Shown: piece by piece, positions 42,655-50,455 of the stretch
Layout: each line of letters begins with the position of its first letter
Numbering within the stretch: position 1 is the first letter of the stretch
Source: Roseateles_B sp041912595
GTDB lineage: Bacteria > Pseudomonadota > Gammaproteobacteria > Burkholderiales > Burkholderiaceae_C
Assembly: GCA_041912595.1 (NCBI GenBank)
Contig: JAYRMR010000016.1
Coordinates: forward strand, 31,048 to 95,047
Direction: 5' to 3'
DNA length: 64,000 nucleotides
Program-made: the position numbers and the translations under genes
The notes under the pieces: generated by a model
The model's database searches: none
The model's input: the letters and a program-made list of their open reading frames with translations, nothing else
Told to the model about the DNA's origin: nothing

Positions 42655-43047
42655 CCGGCCATTCTGCCCCGGGCCGCAGCCCCGTCCGGGCGCCGACTTT
42701 GTCACACCCGGCGGCGATTGCTGGCGCGTCCGGGTGTTTTTCCCGTCGCCAGGCCCTTGTCACCTCCAGGACACTGCTTCCCGGGACAGCGCCCCGTCTG
42801 ATCTTGACAGGCCTGCCGTCCCCGCCAGCCGGACCGGCACAGGTCCGCCGGACGGCCCCCGAGGGCGCCCCGCCGATGCCGACGACACGTCGCACGAGAC
42901 GGAGCGAGGGGCGGTCCGGTCCATGCAAGCGGATGCGAGTCCGCCGCTGGCATCAGGGAGCCCGCCGGGCCAGACTTCCGCTGCCAGGGAGTCGGCCCAC
43001 GTGACCATGCCTTGGGCGTGGCCCCGAAGCAGGAATCGGCAAGCGAG
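42655..43047. other. 393-base intergenic region between divergent genes
   Basis: Shared upstream region of the - strand oxidoreductase and the + strand response regulator. No gene is recognised. It contains a terminator-like hairpin at 42704-42741. No clear sigma-70 boxes were picked out. Confidence 0.4.
42704..42741 (+). terminator. Terminator- or attenuator-like hairpin
   Basis: ACACCCGG pairs with CCGGGTGT across an 18-base loop and is followed by TTTTT on the + strand. No + strand gene lies just upstream, so it could attenuate a leader RNA for the response regulator. Evidence is structural only. Confidence 0.3.
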
Positions 43048-44016
43048 ATGAACGACAAGAACATGAGTGAGGAATCCCGCCGCGTGCTGATCGTCGACGA
43101 CAGCCGCGCCATCCAGGCCATCATCCGCCGCATCCTCCAGGATGGCCGCGAGCTGGGTCGCCTGCAGATCCAGACCGCCAGCGACGGCGCCGAGGCGCTG
43201 GAACGCATGGACGACTTCAAGCCCGACCTCGTGGTGTCGGACTGGCACATGCCCGGCGTCTCCGGCATCGAGATGCTGCAGACGCTGCGCCAGATCGGGC
43301 ACGGCCACGTGCCGGTGGGCTTCGTCACGACCGAGACGAACGCCGTGTGCCTCACCCAGGCGCGCAGCAACGGCGCGGCCTTCGTCGTCCACAAGCCCTT
43401 CGACGACGCCACGCTGCGCCGCGTGGTGCATGACTCGCTCTACGGCCAGTCGGCCCTGCGCGAACAGGGCGCGCCGCGCAAGTCCGGCGGTGCCGAGGCG
43501 GTGGTGCCGGCCGCCCCGATGCCCGGTGCCGTGCAGTCCCTCGGCCTCGCCCAGCAACAGCTCCATGCCCTGCTCTGCACGCGCAGCTTCGATCTGCTGA
43601 AGTCCGACAGCCGCCACACCTTCGAGCAGTTCCCGCTGCTGGTGGGCCTCTATGGTTGCACCGGCCGCAAGACGGCCTACGCCGTGGGACTGATGGACGC
43701 CACCGCCGTCGCCATGATCGGCGGCATGGCCCTGGCCCTGGGCAAGCAGGAGATCCTGAAGGCCATCCACGCCCGTCAGCCCGGCGCCCGCATGGTCGAG
43801 GAGGCCGGCCGCTACCTGCGCAGCATGGCCGGCGTGCTCACCAGCCCCGGTGCCGGCAGCGAGGCCCAGCTCGGCAGCGCCCGCCTCGCCCCCCAGCCCT
43901 TCGACAAGCTGCAGCAGGTGCTGCAACAGCACAGCGCCCGCACCGACCTGCACCTCACCCTGCCCCTGCTGGGCAAGGAGGCCGGGACGGGGCATCTGTG
44001 CTTCCTGCTGGTGTGA
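43048..44016 (+). CDS. Response regulator with C-terminal CheC/CheX-like domain of unclear type
   Basis: A 322-residue protein. Residues about 8-135 form a CheY-type receiver: VLIVDDSRAI (acidic pocket), the phosphoacceptor Asp in PDLVVSDWHMPG, FVTTET, and the switch Lys in AAFVVHKPFD. The linker is Pro/Ala-rich. Residues about 180-322 form a second domain (LVGLYGCTGRKTAYAVGLM, AVAMIGGMALALGKQEI, AGRYLRSMAGVL) with features like CheX/CheC chemotaxis phosphatases, but the catalytic ExxN pair is not evident. No DNA-binding domain is present. The start at 43048 is one of several; GTG 43012 and ATG 43063 are possible. No partner kinase is adjacent. Confidence 0.75.
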   Translation: MNDKNMSEESRRVLIVDDSRAIQAIIRRILQDGRELGRLQIQTASDGAEALERMDDFKPDLVVSDWHMPGVSGIEMLQTLRQIGHGHVPVGFVTTETNAVCLTQARSNGAAFVVHKPFDDATLRRVVHDSLYGQSALREQGAPRKSGGAEAVVPAAPMPGAVQSLGLAQQQLHALLCTRSFDLLKSDSRHTFEQFPLLVGLYGCTGRKTAYAVGLMDATAVAMIGGMALALGKQEILKAIHARQPGARMVEEAGRYLRSMAGVLTSPGAGSEAQLGSARLAPQPFDKLQQVLQQHSARTDLHLTLPLLGKEAGTGHLCFLLV

Positions 44017-44028
44017 GGCGCCCGACGC

Positions 44029-44913
44029 TCAGCCGTGCCGGGGTGACGCCAGCCAGCAGGCACTTACCGCCGCGGCATCCGCGCTGAAGTCCTGCTCCGC
44101 GATGCGCCGGGCGACCTCCTCGGGCGCCAGGCATTCGAAGGCGCTGACCTCGCCATCCTGGTTCACCGGCACGAAGTCCGCCGGCAGTGCAAGCTCGAAC
44201 ACGTGCAGCCACTCGTCGTGCCAGCCTTCGGGCTCGACACGCGCCGTGCGGATCAGCCCGCGGTGCTGCAGCGGCTCGCTCAGCGCCCTCGGCACGCCGG
44301 CCTCCTCCCACAGCTCGCGTCGGGCGCAGTCGAGCGGATCCTCCCCGGCGGGCAGGCCGCCGGCGGCAAGGTTGTCCAGGCGGCCGGGATCGGTGGCCTT
44401 GTGCAGGGCCCGGCGGCCGCACCACAGGCCGCCCGAGGGCGTCAGGCCGTTGATGTGCACGGCCTGGCTCGTCAGGCCGAAGAAGCGGTAGGCCGCGCGC
44501 TCAAGCTCGAAGAAGACCGCGCCCGCCGCGGGCGCCGCCGCGAGATCCTGACCCGGCCGCGGCAGGCGGCAGCGGTAGCGCTCCTCTCGCCAGCCCCGCA
44601 CCAGGCCGGCCTCGCGCAGGCGCAGTGCCAGGGCCGCGAGCCAGGCGCTGCGGGCCTCCGCCCCCGCCTCGCCGTCCGGTGCACCGCTGCGGCAGGCCCA
44701 GCACCGGCCCTCACCCGGCACCGCCTGCCCGACGCCCCACCCTGCGAGCAGATCCCCATGCGCCGGCGCCAGCCAGCCGATCGCCTGCCCGTCCAGCTGC
44801 CAGCGCCACCAGTCCGCGGGCGGACGCGCGGGGGCGGCGTGCATCGTCGCCCGGCCTGCGTCAGAAGTGGAGGTGGAAGTGAGAGCGGAGGTGCCCGCGT
44901 CGTTCGCCGTCAT
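44029..44913 (-). CDS. NUDIX hydrolase (DUF4743-type N-terminal region)
   Basis: A protein of up to 294 residues. The C-terminal NUDIX domain has the box GLPAGEDPLDCARRELWEEA, which fits GX5EX7REUXEEXGU and binds the catalytic metal. The family hydrolyses nucleoside diphosphates linked to another moiety. The N-terminal half resembles DUF4743 regions fused to NUDIX domains of thiamine-pyrophosphokinase-like proteins. The start 44913 (MTANDA) is tentative; ATG 44844 (MHAAPA) is a good alternative because the intervening part is Thr/Ser-rich. It converges with the response regulator gene. Confidence 0.8.
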   Translation of the reverse strand: MTANDAGTSALTSTSTSDAGRATMHAAPARPPADWWRWQLDGQAIGWLAPAHGDLLAGWGVGQAVPGEGRCWACRSGAPDGEAGAEARSAWLAALALRLREAGLVRGWREERYRCRLPRPGQDLAAAPAAGAVFFELERAAYRFFGLTSQAVHINGLTPSGGLWCGRRALHKATDPGRLDNLAAGGLPAGEDPLDCARRELWEEAGVPRALSEPLQHRGLIRTARVEPEGWHDEWLHVFELALPADFVPVNQDGEVSAFECLAPEEVARRIAEQDFSADAAAVSACWLASPRHG

Positions 44914-45010
44914 GGGCTTGCAGCATGCCAGAGTGCGGGCGTCGCGGAAGGCGCGGAGGTCGCAACCGTCGGGCCGGCCTGCACACACGCACGCACGCCG
45001 CCGCGGCGTC

Positions 45011-45050
45011 GCCAAAAGAAAAACCCCGCAAGCCTCTCGACTTGCGGGGT
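45011..45050 (-). terminator. Intrinsic terminator after the tRNA-Val pair
   Basis: On the - strand: ACCCCGCAAG, an 8-base loop, CTTGCGGGGT, then TTTTTCTTTT. A perfect 10-base-pair stem plus a T tract, 6 bases after the second tRNA. Confidence 0.9.
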
Positions 45051-45055
45051 GATCT

Positions 45056-45130
45056 TGGTGGGCGGTGCAGGGTTCGAACCTGCGACCCCTGCCGTGTGAA
45101 GGCAGTGCTCTACCGCTGAGCTAACCGCCC
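45056..45130 (-). tRNA. tRNA-Val (CAC anticodon), copy 2
   Basis: A 75-base cloverleaf with encoded CCA. Acceptor GGGCGGT/ACCGCCC, D arm with AGCTCAGCGGTAGAGC, anticodon stem CTGCC/GGCAG around TTCACAC (anticodon CAC, reads GUG), and T arm GCAGGTTCGAACCCTGC. Identical to the copy 174 bases upstream in transcription. Confidence 0.95.
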
Positions 45131-45229
45131 GGTAAGCGTGTGACGACAACAAGTACAGATCTTCCAGAATGCTTCGATTCGATCGCCGAAGCCGTTGCAA
45201 CCTGAGCCCGAAGGCCCGACCGCTTGTTC

Positions 45230-45304
45230 TGGTGGGCGGTGCAGGGTTCGAACCTGCGACCCCTGCCGTGTGAAGGCAGTGCTCTACCGCTGAGCTAACC
45301 GCCC
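45230..45304 (-). tRNA. tRNA-Val (CAC anticodon), copy 1
   Basis: The same 75-base sequence as the neighbouring tRNA-Val. The two are separated by 99 bases and probably made from one transcript that ends at the terminator at 45011-45050. The promoter would lie in 45305-45480. Confidence 0.95.
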
Positions 45305-45481
45305 GATCAATCTGTACGAAGCAGCCCGTGCTACCGGGATGCCGCTGTCTGTCTGATCTTGTTGCCGCTTTGTCTTGCGAACTCGGCGTCAACAAATATC
45401 GTTAACCGGGAAGCCCACGATTATGCCACGAGTTTTTCTAGGCGAGCAATAAAAAGCTGAAAAACTTGCAGGCGACCGTCC

Positions 45482-46216
45482 TCAGGCGGCGGGCGCGGCC
45501 TCTTCGGGGGCGGCCGTCTGCCAGACCCGCTTGCCGCCACTCGCCTTGTCGAGGTCGGCCAGCACCTGCTCGTGCGCCGCCAGTTCCTCGGGCGTGGCCG
45601 CGAGCACCGGCAGGCTGAAGCGGCTGAAGTCGACGGCGGCCACGCGCGTGTCGCCCCCCTCCTGCCCGCTGCTGCCGTGGTCATCCATCAGCAGCGCGTC
45701 CTGCCCGCGGGTCAGGCGGATGTAGACCTCGGCCAGCAGCTCCGAGTCCAGCAGCGCGCCGTGGAAGGTCCGGTTGGAGTTGTCCACCTCCAGCCGCTTG
45801 CACAGCGCGTCCAGGGAGTTGGCCTTGCCGGGGAACATGTCGCGGGCCATCAGCAGCGTGTCCCGCACGCCGCCGACGAAATCCGTCACCAGCGGGCGGC
45901 CCAGGCGCTTGAGCTCGGCGTTCATGAAGCCGATGTCGAAGGCCGCGTTGTGGATCACCAGCTCGGCACCGCTCAGGAAGTCCACGATCTGGTCCACCAC
46001 CTGGGCGAACTTGGGCTTGTCCGCCAGGAACTCGACCGTCAGCCCGTGGATGCGCACGGCCTCTTCGTCGATGTCCCGCTCGGGGTTGAGGTAGAGGTGC
46101 AGGTTGTTGCCGGTCAACTGGCGGTTGACCATCTCCACGCAGCCGATCTCGATGATGCGGTCGCCGGCTTCGGCGCGCAGGCCGGTGGTTTCGGTGTCGA
46201 AGAAGATTTGACGCAT
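45482..46216 (-). CDS. dnaQ: DNA polymerase III epsilon subunit (proofreading exonuclease)
   Basis: A 244-residue DEDDh exonuclease that corrects misinserted bases in the replicative polymerase core. ExoI is IFFDTETTGL (residues 4-13), ExoII is VIHNAAFDIGFMNAEL, and ExoIII is RTFHGALLDSELLAEVY with the catalytic His and Asp. The C-terminal tail after about residue 195 (FSRFSLPVLAATPEEL) would contact the alpha subunit. It sits 30 bases downstream of lgt on the same strand. Confidence 0.95.
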   Translation of the reverse strand: MRQIFFDTETTGLRAEAGDRIIEIGCVEMVNRQLTGNNLHLYLNPERDIDEEAVRIHGLTVEFLADKPKFAQVVDQIVDFLSGAELVIHNAAFDIGFMNAELKRLGRPLVTDFVGGVRDTLLMARDMFPGKANSLDALCKRLEVDNSNRTFHGALLDSELLAEVYIRLTRGQDALLMDDHGSSGQEGGDTRVAAVDFSRFSLPVLAATPEELAAHEQVLADLDKASGGKRVWQTAAPEEAAPAA

Positions 46217-46246
46217 GGCGGCGAGTTCAGGAAATCAGGCGTGGGG

Positions 46247-47050
46247 TCAGGTCTTGCTGCTGCGGCGGGTGGACCAGGACCAGACGGCCAGGCCGGCCAG
46301 GATCATGGGCAGGCACAGCCATTGTCCGCGACTCAGGCCGAGCGCCTGCAGACCCAGGTAGACGTCCGGCTCGCGGAAGAACTCGATCACGAAACGCTGC
46401 AGGCCGTACAGGAACAGGAAGGCGCCGGAGATCTGCCCCGTGAGGCGCGGCTTGCGGGCGTAGAGCCACAGCAGGCCGAAGAGCACGACGCCCTCGCCAA
46501 AAGCCTGGTAGAGCTGCGAGGGATGGCGCGGCTCCAGCGTGGGCGACTGCGGGAACACCATCGCCCAGGGCAGCGAGGGGTCGGCCGGGCGGCCCCACAG
46601 CTCGCCGTTGACGAAATTGGCGATGCGCACCAGCCCGAAGCTGAAGCCGACGCAGGGCGCGACCAGGTCCGTCACCTCGAAGAAGCGCCAGCCCCGGCGC
46701 CAGGCGAAGATCGCCAGCGCCGCCGCCACACCCAGCAGGCCGCCGTGGAAGGCCATGCCGCCCGTCCAGACCTTGAAGATCTCCAGCGGATTGGCGAGGT
46801 AGTACTCGGGCTTGTAGAAGAAGACGAAGCCCAGGCGGCCACCGAGCACCACGCCCAGCACGCCGTAGAACAGCAGGTCATCGAGGTGCAGCGTCGTCCA
46901 GGGCTGGTTCACGAGCCCGGGTTGGCGGATGCGCCAGCGCGCCAGCAGCATGAACACGGCAAAGCCGGCCAGGTAGGCCAGGCCGTACCAGTGCACGGCC
47001 AAGGGGCCGAGACGGAGGGCGATGGGGTCGAACTGGGGATGCACCCACAT
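46247..47050 (-). CDS. lgt: Prolipoprotein diacylglyceryl transferase
   Basis: A 267-residue inner-membrane enzyme with about seven helices that attaches diacylglycerol to the lipobox Cys of prolipoproteins. Characteristic parts are LAVHWYGLAYLAGF, LGGRLGFVFFYKPEYY, WTGGMAFHGGLLG with the essential His, and the Lgt signature GLVRIANFVNGELWGR. Three lipoproteins in the window are its expected type of substrate. The start MWVHPQF matches other family members. Confidence 0.96.
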   Translation of the reverse strand: MWVHPQFDPIALRLGPLAVHWYGLAYLAGFAVFMLLARWRIRQPGLVNQPWTTLHLDDLLFYGVLGVVLGGRLGFVFFYKPEYYLANPLEIFKVWTGGMAFHGGLLGVAAALAIFAWRRGWRFFEVTDLVAPCVGFSFGLVRIANFVNGELWGRPADPSLPWAMVFPQSPTLEPRHPSQLYQAFGEGVVLFGLLWLYARKPRLTGQISGAFLFLYGLQRFVIEFFREPDVYLGLQALGLSRGQWLCLPMILAGLAVWSWSTRRSSKT

Positions 47051-47134
47051 GGCGTGGTCCTCGGAGGTCCAGGATTGATCAGGCGCGCATCATAGTAGGC
47101 CGGACCGGCCCCGGCCCATGCAGGGCGCGGCGGC

Positions 47135-48184
47135 TCAGTCGGACTTCGGGGGCGGCGAGGCCAGGGCGGCCAGCGAGCGCCGGACCTCCTGCTCGTTGCG
47201 CTGGTGCAGCGGGCTGCCCGCCAAGTAGCGCTCGTAGGCGGCGCGGGCCTGGGCCCGGTCCCCGAGGCCCTCGTAGGCGTTGCCCAGGCGCTGGTCCAGG
47301 GGCAGAAGCTCGGCGCCGTCGAGCCGGCGGGCCTTCTGGATCCAGTCGATGGCCTCGTCGAAGCGGCCCTGGTCCTGGGCCAGACGGGACATCAGATAGG
47401 GCCCGGTGGCCTGACGGGGCTGGTCGCGCATCAGCTGCTCGTAGAGCTTGCGGGCGCGGTCCCACTGCTTGTCCTTGACGAAGTGGCGCCCGAGCTGCCC
47501 GTAGGCCACGCGGGCGTCGAAGGCCAGCCGCAGGTCGTTGCCGATGCGCAGCGCCTTGAGTTCGCGCTCGGCCTCGGACCAGTCTTCGTCCCCCACCGCC
47601 ACGAAGATGCGCAGCATGCGCGCCTGCTCCGGGCTGCTGCGGCGCCAGTCCTGCTCCAGGCCGCGCGCCTTGCTGTGGCTGCCGCCCGCCAGCATGGGGA
47701 CGGCCATGTAGTACTGCACCAGGGCGCTGCGGATCTCGTAGCTGCGCGGATCGAGCTCGAAGGCCCGCTGCAGTTGCTCGCGGATGCGCCCGTTGAGGCT
47801 CAGCGCCTTGAGCGCCCCGCCCTTCACCGCCTGCACGCCCAGCAGCGAACCGAGCGCGTAGTGGCAGGGTGCGAAGTCCGGCTGGCGCTCGACGCAGGCC
47901 TGCATCTGCCGCAGCGAGGGCTCCAGCTGGTCCACCCGCCCCCATTCCAGCAGCGACAGCGCCAGCGCGATCTGCGCCTGGACGTCGTTCGCATCGGCGG
48001 CCAGCCGGGCCTGGGCGGCGCGCTCCAGCTCCACGGACTGCCCCGCGGCGAAGAGGTTTTGCAGGGCCGCGTCCGTGAAGACCGCGGCATGGCCGAGCGA
48101 CGCCCCACTCAGGCAGAGCGCGGCCAGCAGCGGGCGAAGCAGGGCGATTCCGGGCAGGGGCGAACGGGGAGCAAGGCGCAGCAT
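47135..48184 (-). CDS. Exported TPR-repeat protein, paralogue A
   Basis: A 349-residue protein with a signal peptide ending near LGHAA (about residue 33). The rest is helical with several TPR-like repeats (AQIALALSLLEWGRVDQLEP, ARKLYEQLMRDQPRQATGPY, ARAAYERYLAGSPLHQ). It shares with the next gene upstream AAVF-D-A-Q, a CVER-P--A-CH--LG core and a GGS-SKAR-L segment, so the two arose by duplication. A role as a periplasmic scaffold is typical of TPR proteins but the partner is unknown. Confidence 0.75.
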   Translation of the reverse strand: MLRLAPRSPLPGIALLRPLLAALCLSGASLGHAAVFTDAALQNLFAAGQSVELERAAQARLAADANDVQAQIALALSLLEWGRVDQLEPSLRQMQACVERQPDFAPCHYALGSLLGVQAVKGGALKALSLNGRIREQLQRAFELDPRSYEIRSALVQYYMAVPMLAGGSHSKARGLEQDWRRSSPEQARMLRIFVAVGDEDWSEAERELKALRIGNDLRLAFDARVAYGQLGRHFVKDKQWDRARKLYEQLMRDQPRQATGPYLMSRLAQDQGRFDEAIDWIQKARRLDGAELLPLDQRLGNAYEGLGDRAQARAAYERYLAGSPLHQRNEQEVRRSLAALASPPPKSD

Positions 48185-48254
48185 GGGCGTGATGCTAAGG
48201 CCAGCGGCGAAGCCCTGCTCGCGGCCCCGCCTTGCAGCGTTCCGGCATCGAGAC

Positions 48255-49265
48255 TCAGCCCAGCTCGGCCAGACGCTTGCGGGCGTCCTCCGCCAGGCGC
48301 CGGCTGGGGGACTTGCCGGCCAGATAGCGCTCCAGCGCGGCCTTCGCCTGGGGCTTGTCGCCCTTGGCCTGCAGCATCAGCCCGAGGCGGTAGTCGATCG
48401 GCAGCGCCCGCGCGCCCTCCAGGCCGCGCGCCTGCTCGAAGGCCCGGGCGGATTCGTCCCAGCGCTGCTCCGCGGCGGCCACGCGGGCCAGGCCGAAGAA
48501 GCCGTAGGCCGACTGCGGCTGCGTCTTCGTCAGCGGCTCCAGCCAGGCACGCGCCTTGCCCGGTTGCTTGTCCTGCAGATAGGACAGCCCCAGGGCCAGC
48601 CAGGCCTGCGCCCAGGCCTTGTTGAGCGCGACATCGCGGCCCGGCGTGAAGGCCTTGATCTCGCGTTCGGCGCCCGCCGTGTCGCCGTCGTTGTGCAGCA
48701 GCCGGGCGCGCAGCAGCTGCGCCTGCTCGGGCTGGCTCTCCCGCACCTCGTCGGCCAGGGCACGGGCCTTGCTGGTCGAGCCCCCGGCGATGCCCGGGGC
48801 CATCAGATAGAACTGCTGCAGGGCGTCGCGCGCCTCGTAGGACTGCGGCTCCAGGGCCAGCGCCTTCTGGAAGGCGTCCTTGATGCGCCCCGTGAGCGTC
48901 ATCGCCTTCATCATGCCGCCCGCCATCGCCTGCGAGCCGAGCACCTGCCCGAGCACGAAGTGGCAGACGGCGGCGCGCGGATGGCGCTCCACGCACTGCT
49001 GCAGCGAGAGCGCCTGGGCCTCCAGCTTCGCGGCGTCCGCGTCCTGCATGGCCAGCAGCGCCGTGGCGGCCAGGCCCTGAGGATCCGTCGCATCGGTCTT
49101 GAGCCGGGTGCGGGCCAGCGCCAGCAGCTCGTCGTCCTGATCCGCCTCCAGCGCCTGCTGCATCGCGGGGTCCTTGAAGACGGCGGCCTGCGCGTGGCCG
49201 GCCAGGAGCAGCGCGGCCGCCAGCATCAGCGGTTGCCACAGGGGGCGGGGCGTGAATCGGGTCAT
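48255..49265 (-). CDS. Exported TPR-repeat protein, paralogue B
   Basis: A 336-residue paralogue of the protein encoded just downstream. The signal peptide is MTRFTPRPLWQPLMLAAALL with cleavage near GHAQA. TPR-like helices follow (CVERHPRAAVCHFVLGQVLG, AWAQAWLALGLSYLQDKQPG, DKPQAKAALERYLAG). The start 49265 has GGAGACCCC just before it; the longer open frame to 49382 is not supported. The spacing to paralogue A is 70 bases, on the same strand, so they are probably one transcription unit. Confidence 0.75.
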   Translation of the reverse strand: MTRFTPRPLWQPLMLAAALLLAGHAQAAVFKDPAMQQALEADQDDELLALARTRLKTDATDPQGLAATALLAMQDADAAKLEAQALSLQQCVERHPRAAVCHFVLGQVLGSQAMAGGMMKAMTLTGRIKDAFQKALALEPQSYEARDALQQFYLMAPGIAGGSTSKARALADEVRESQPEQAQLLRARLLHNDGDTAGAEREIKAFTPGRDVALNKAWAQAWLALGLSYLQDKQPGKARAWLEPLTKTQPQSAYGFFGLARVAAAEQRWDESARAFEQARGLEGARALPIDYRLGLMLQAKGDKPQAKAALERYLAGKSPSRRLAEDARKRLAELG

Positions 49266-49434
49266 GGGGTCTCCTCGCAGGGGTAGTCGGCGTTCAACGA
49301 CGCCCGGCGGCATCCGTTGACCGCCGGCGCTCGCGCGGGCGATCTGCGCCCTGGCCGCGCATTCTGCCGTGCAGCGCGGCATGACTTCCGACAGTCAGCG
49401 CCCGGCGGGGCGATGCGCAAACCCGGCGACGACC

Positions 49435-50325
49435 TCAGCCGCCCGCCGGCCCGCGCAGCGCCTGGCGCACGTGGGCCACGAAGCCCTCGACGACGGGCGC
49501 TGCCGGGGCGCGCCAGATCAGGCGCGTCTCGCAGCGCGGCAGGCCCGGCATGCGCAGCGCCCGGTAGCTCACGCCCGCCCGCTGGAGCGCCATCACCGAG
49601 CGCGGCACCCAGGCGACGCCCATGCCCGAGGACACCAGATTGACGATGGTCTGCATCTGGATGGCCTCCTGCGCGATCTGCACCCGCCGCCCCTGCGCCG
49701 CGTAGAAGCCCAGCACCGCGTCATGCAGCGAGGGGGCGATGTCCCGCGGGAAGATGATCAGCGGCGCGTCCAGCAAGGCCTTGGGCGTGGCGCCGCGCAC
49801 GCCGTCCGCATGGGCCAGCACCATAGGTTCCTCGGCCAGCCCCAGGGACTCGAAGCCCGCCGGCGCCGCGCCCGGCGCGTGGATCACGAAGCCGGCGTCC
49901 AGCTCGCCCCGCTCGAAGGCCTGCAGCTGCACGTCCAGCGTCGCCTCGCGCAACTGCAGGGCGACCTCCGGGAAGCGCTCGCGGAACTGCCGCAGCCAGG
50001 CCGGCATCTCGCCATAGCCGACCGTCGAGACAAAGCCCAGGCGCAGCTGCCCGCGGATGCCTGCCGCAGCGGCGCGCGCCAGCTCGGGCAGCGCTTCCGC
50101 CTGCGCGAGCAGCGCCTCGGCCTGCGGCAGCAGCGCCGCGCCGGCCGCGCTCAGGCGCACGCCGCGCCGGTTGCGCTCGAACAGCGTCACGCCCAGCGCC
50201 TGCTCCAGCTTCTGCATGGCCAGGCTCAGCGGCGGCTGCGTCATGTGCAGGCGCTGCGCGGCACGCCCGTAGTGCAGCTCCTGGGCCAGCACGCTGAACT
50301 GGCGCCAGGTGCGAAGCTCGATCAT
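49435..50325 (-). CDS. LysR-family transcriptional regulator divergent from ilvD
   Basis: A 296-residue LTTR. The winged helix-turn-helix is at residues about 5-63 (LAQELHYGRAAQRLHMTQPP, LEQALGVTLFERNRRGVRL). The substrate-binding domain starts near residue 90 (GQLRLGFVSTVGYGEMP) and has the usual two-lobed length. The start MIELRTW at 50325 is family-like. The ilvD gene starts 131 bases away on the other strand, and an inverted repeat in between is a plausible operator. The ligand is not known; regulation of ilvD is inference from the divergent layout. Confidence 0.88.
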   Translation of the reverse strand: MIELRTWRQFSVLAQELHYGRAAQRLHMTQPPLSLAMQKLEQALGVTLFERNRRGVRLSAAGAALLPQAEALLAQAEALPELARAAAAGIRGQLRLGFVSTVGYGEMPAWLRQFRERFPEVALQLREATLDVQLQAFERGELDAGFVIHAPGAAPAGFESLGLAEEPMVLAHADGVRGATPKALLDAPLIIFPRDIAPSLHDAVLGFYAAQGRRVQIAQEAIQMQTIVNLVSSGMGVAWVPRSVMALQRAGVSYRALRMPGLPRCETRLIWRAPAAPVVEGFVAHVRQALRGPAGG

Positions 50326-50349
50326 GACAAAGCCCCTCCTGTGATACAT

Positions 50350-50369
50350 GCCATGAATCAAATCATGGC
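50350..50369. promoter_or_regulatory. LysR-type operator candidate between regulator and ilvD
   Basis: GCCATGA-ATCAAA-TCATGGC is a perfect 7-base inverted repeat with a 6-base AT-rich centre, in the 130-base divergent gap. A TTGGAC...CATACT pair at about 50380-50409 could be the ilvD promoter. Confidence 0.55.
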
Positions 50370-50455
50370 GGGATATATATTGGACACGATATCTCCTCCT
50401 GCGCATACTGCCGTCAGCATCCGGCGCGATCGCGCCCTTCCCTGACGGAGACCCC

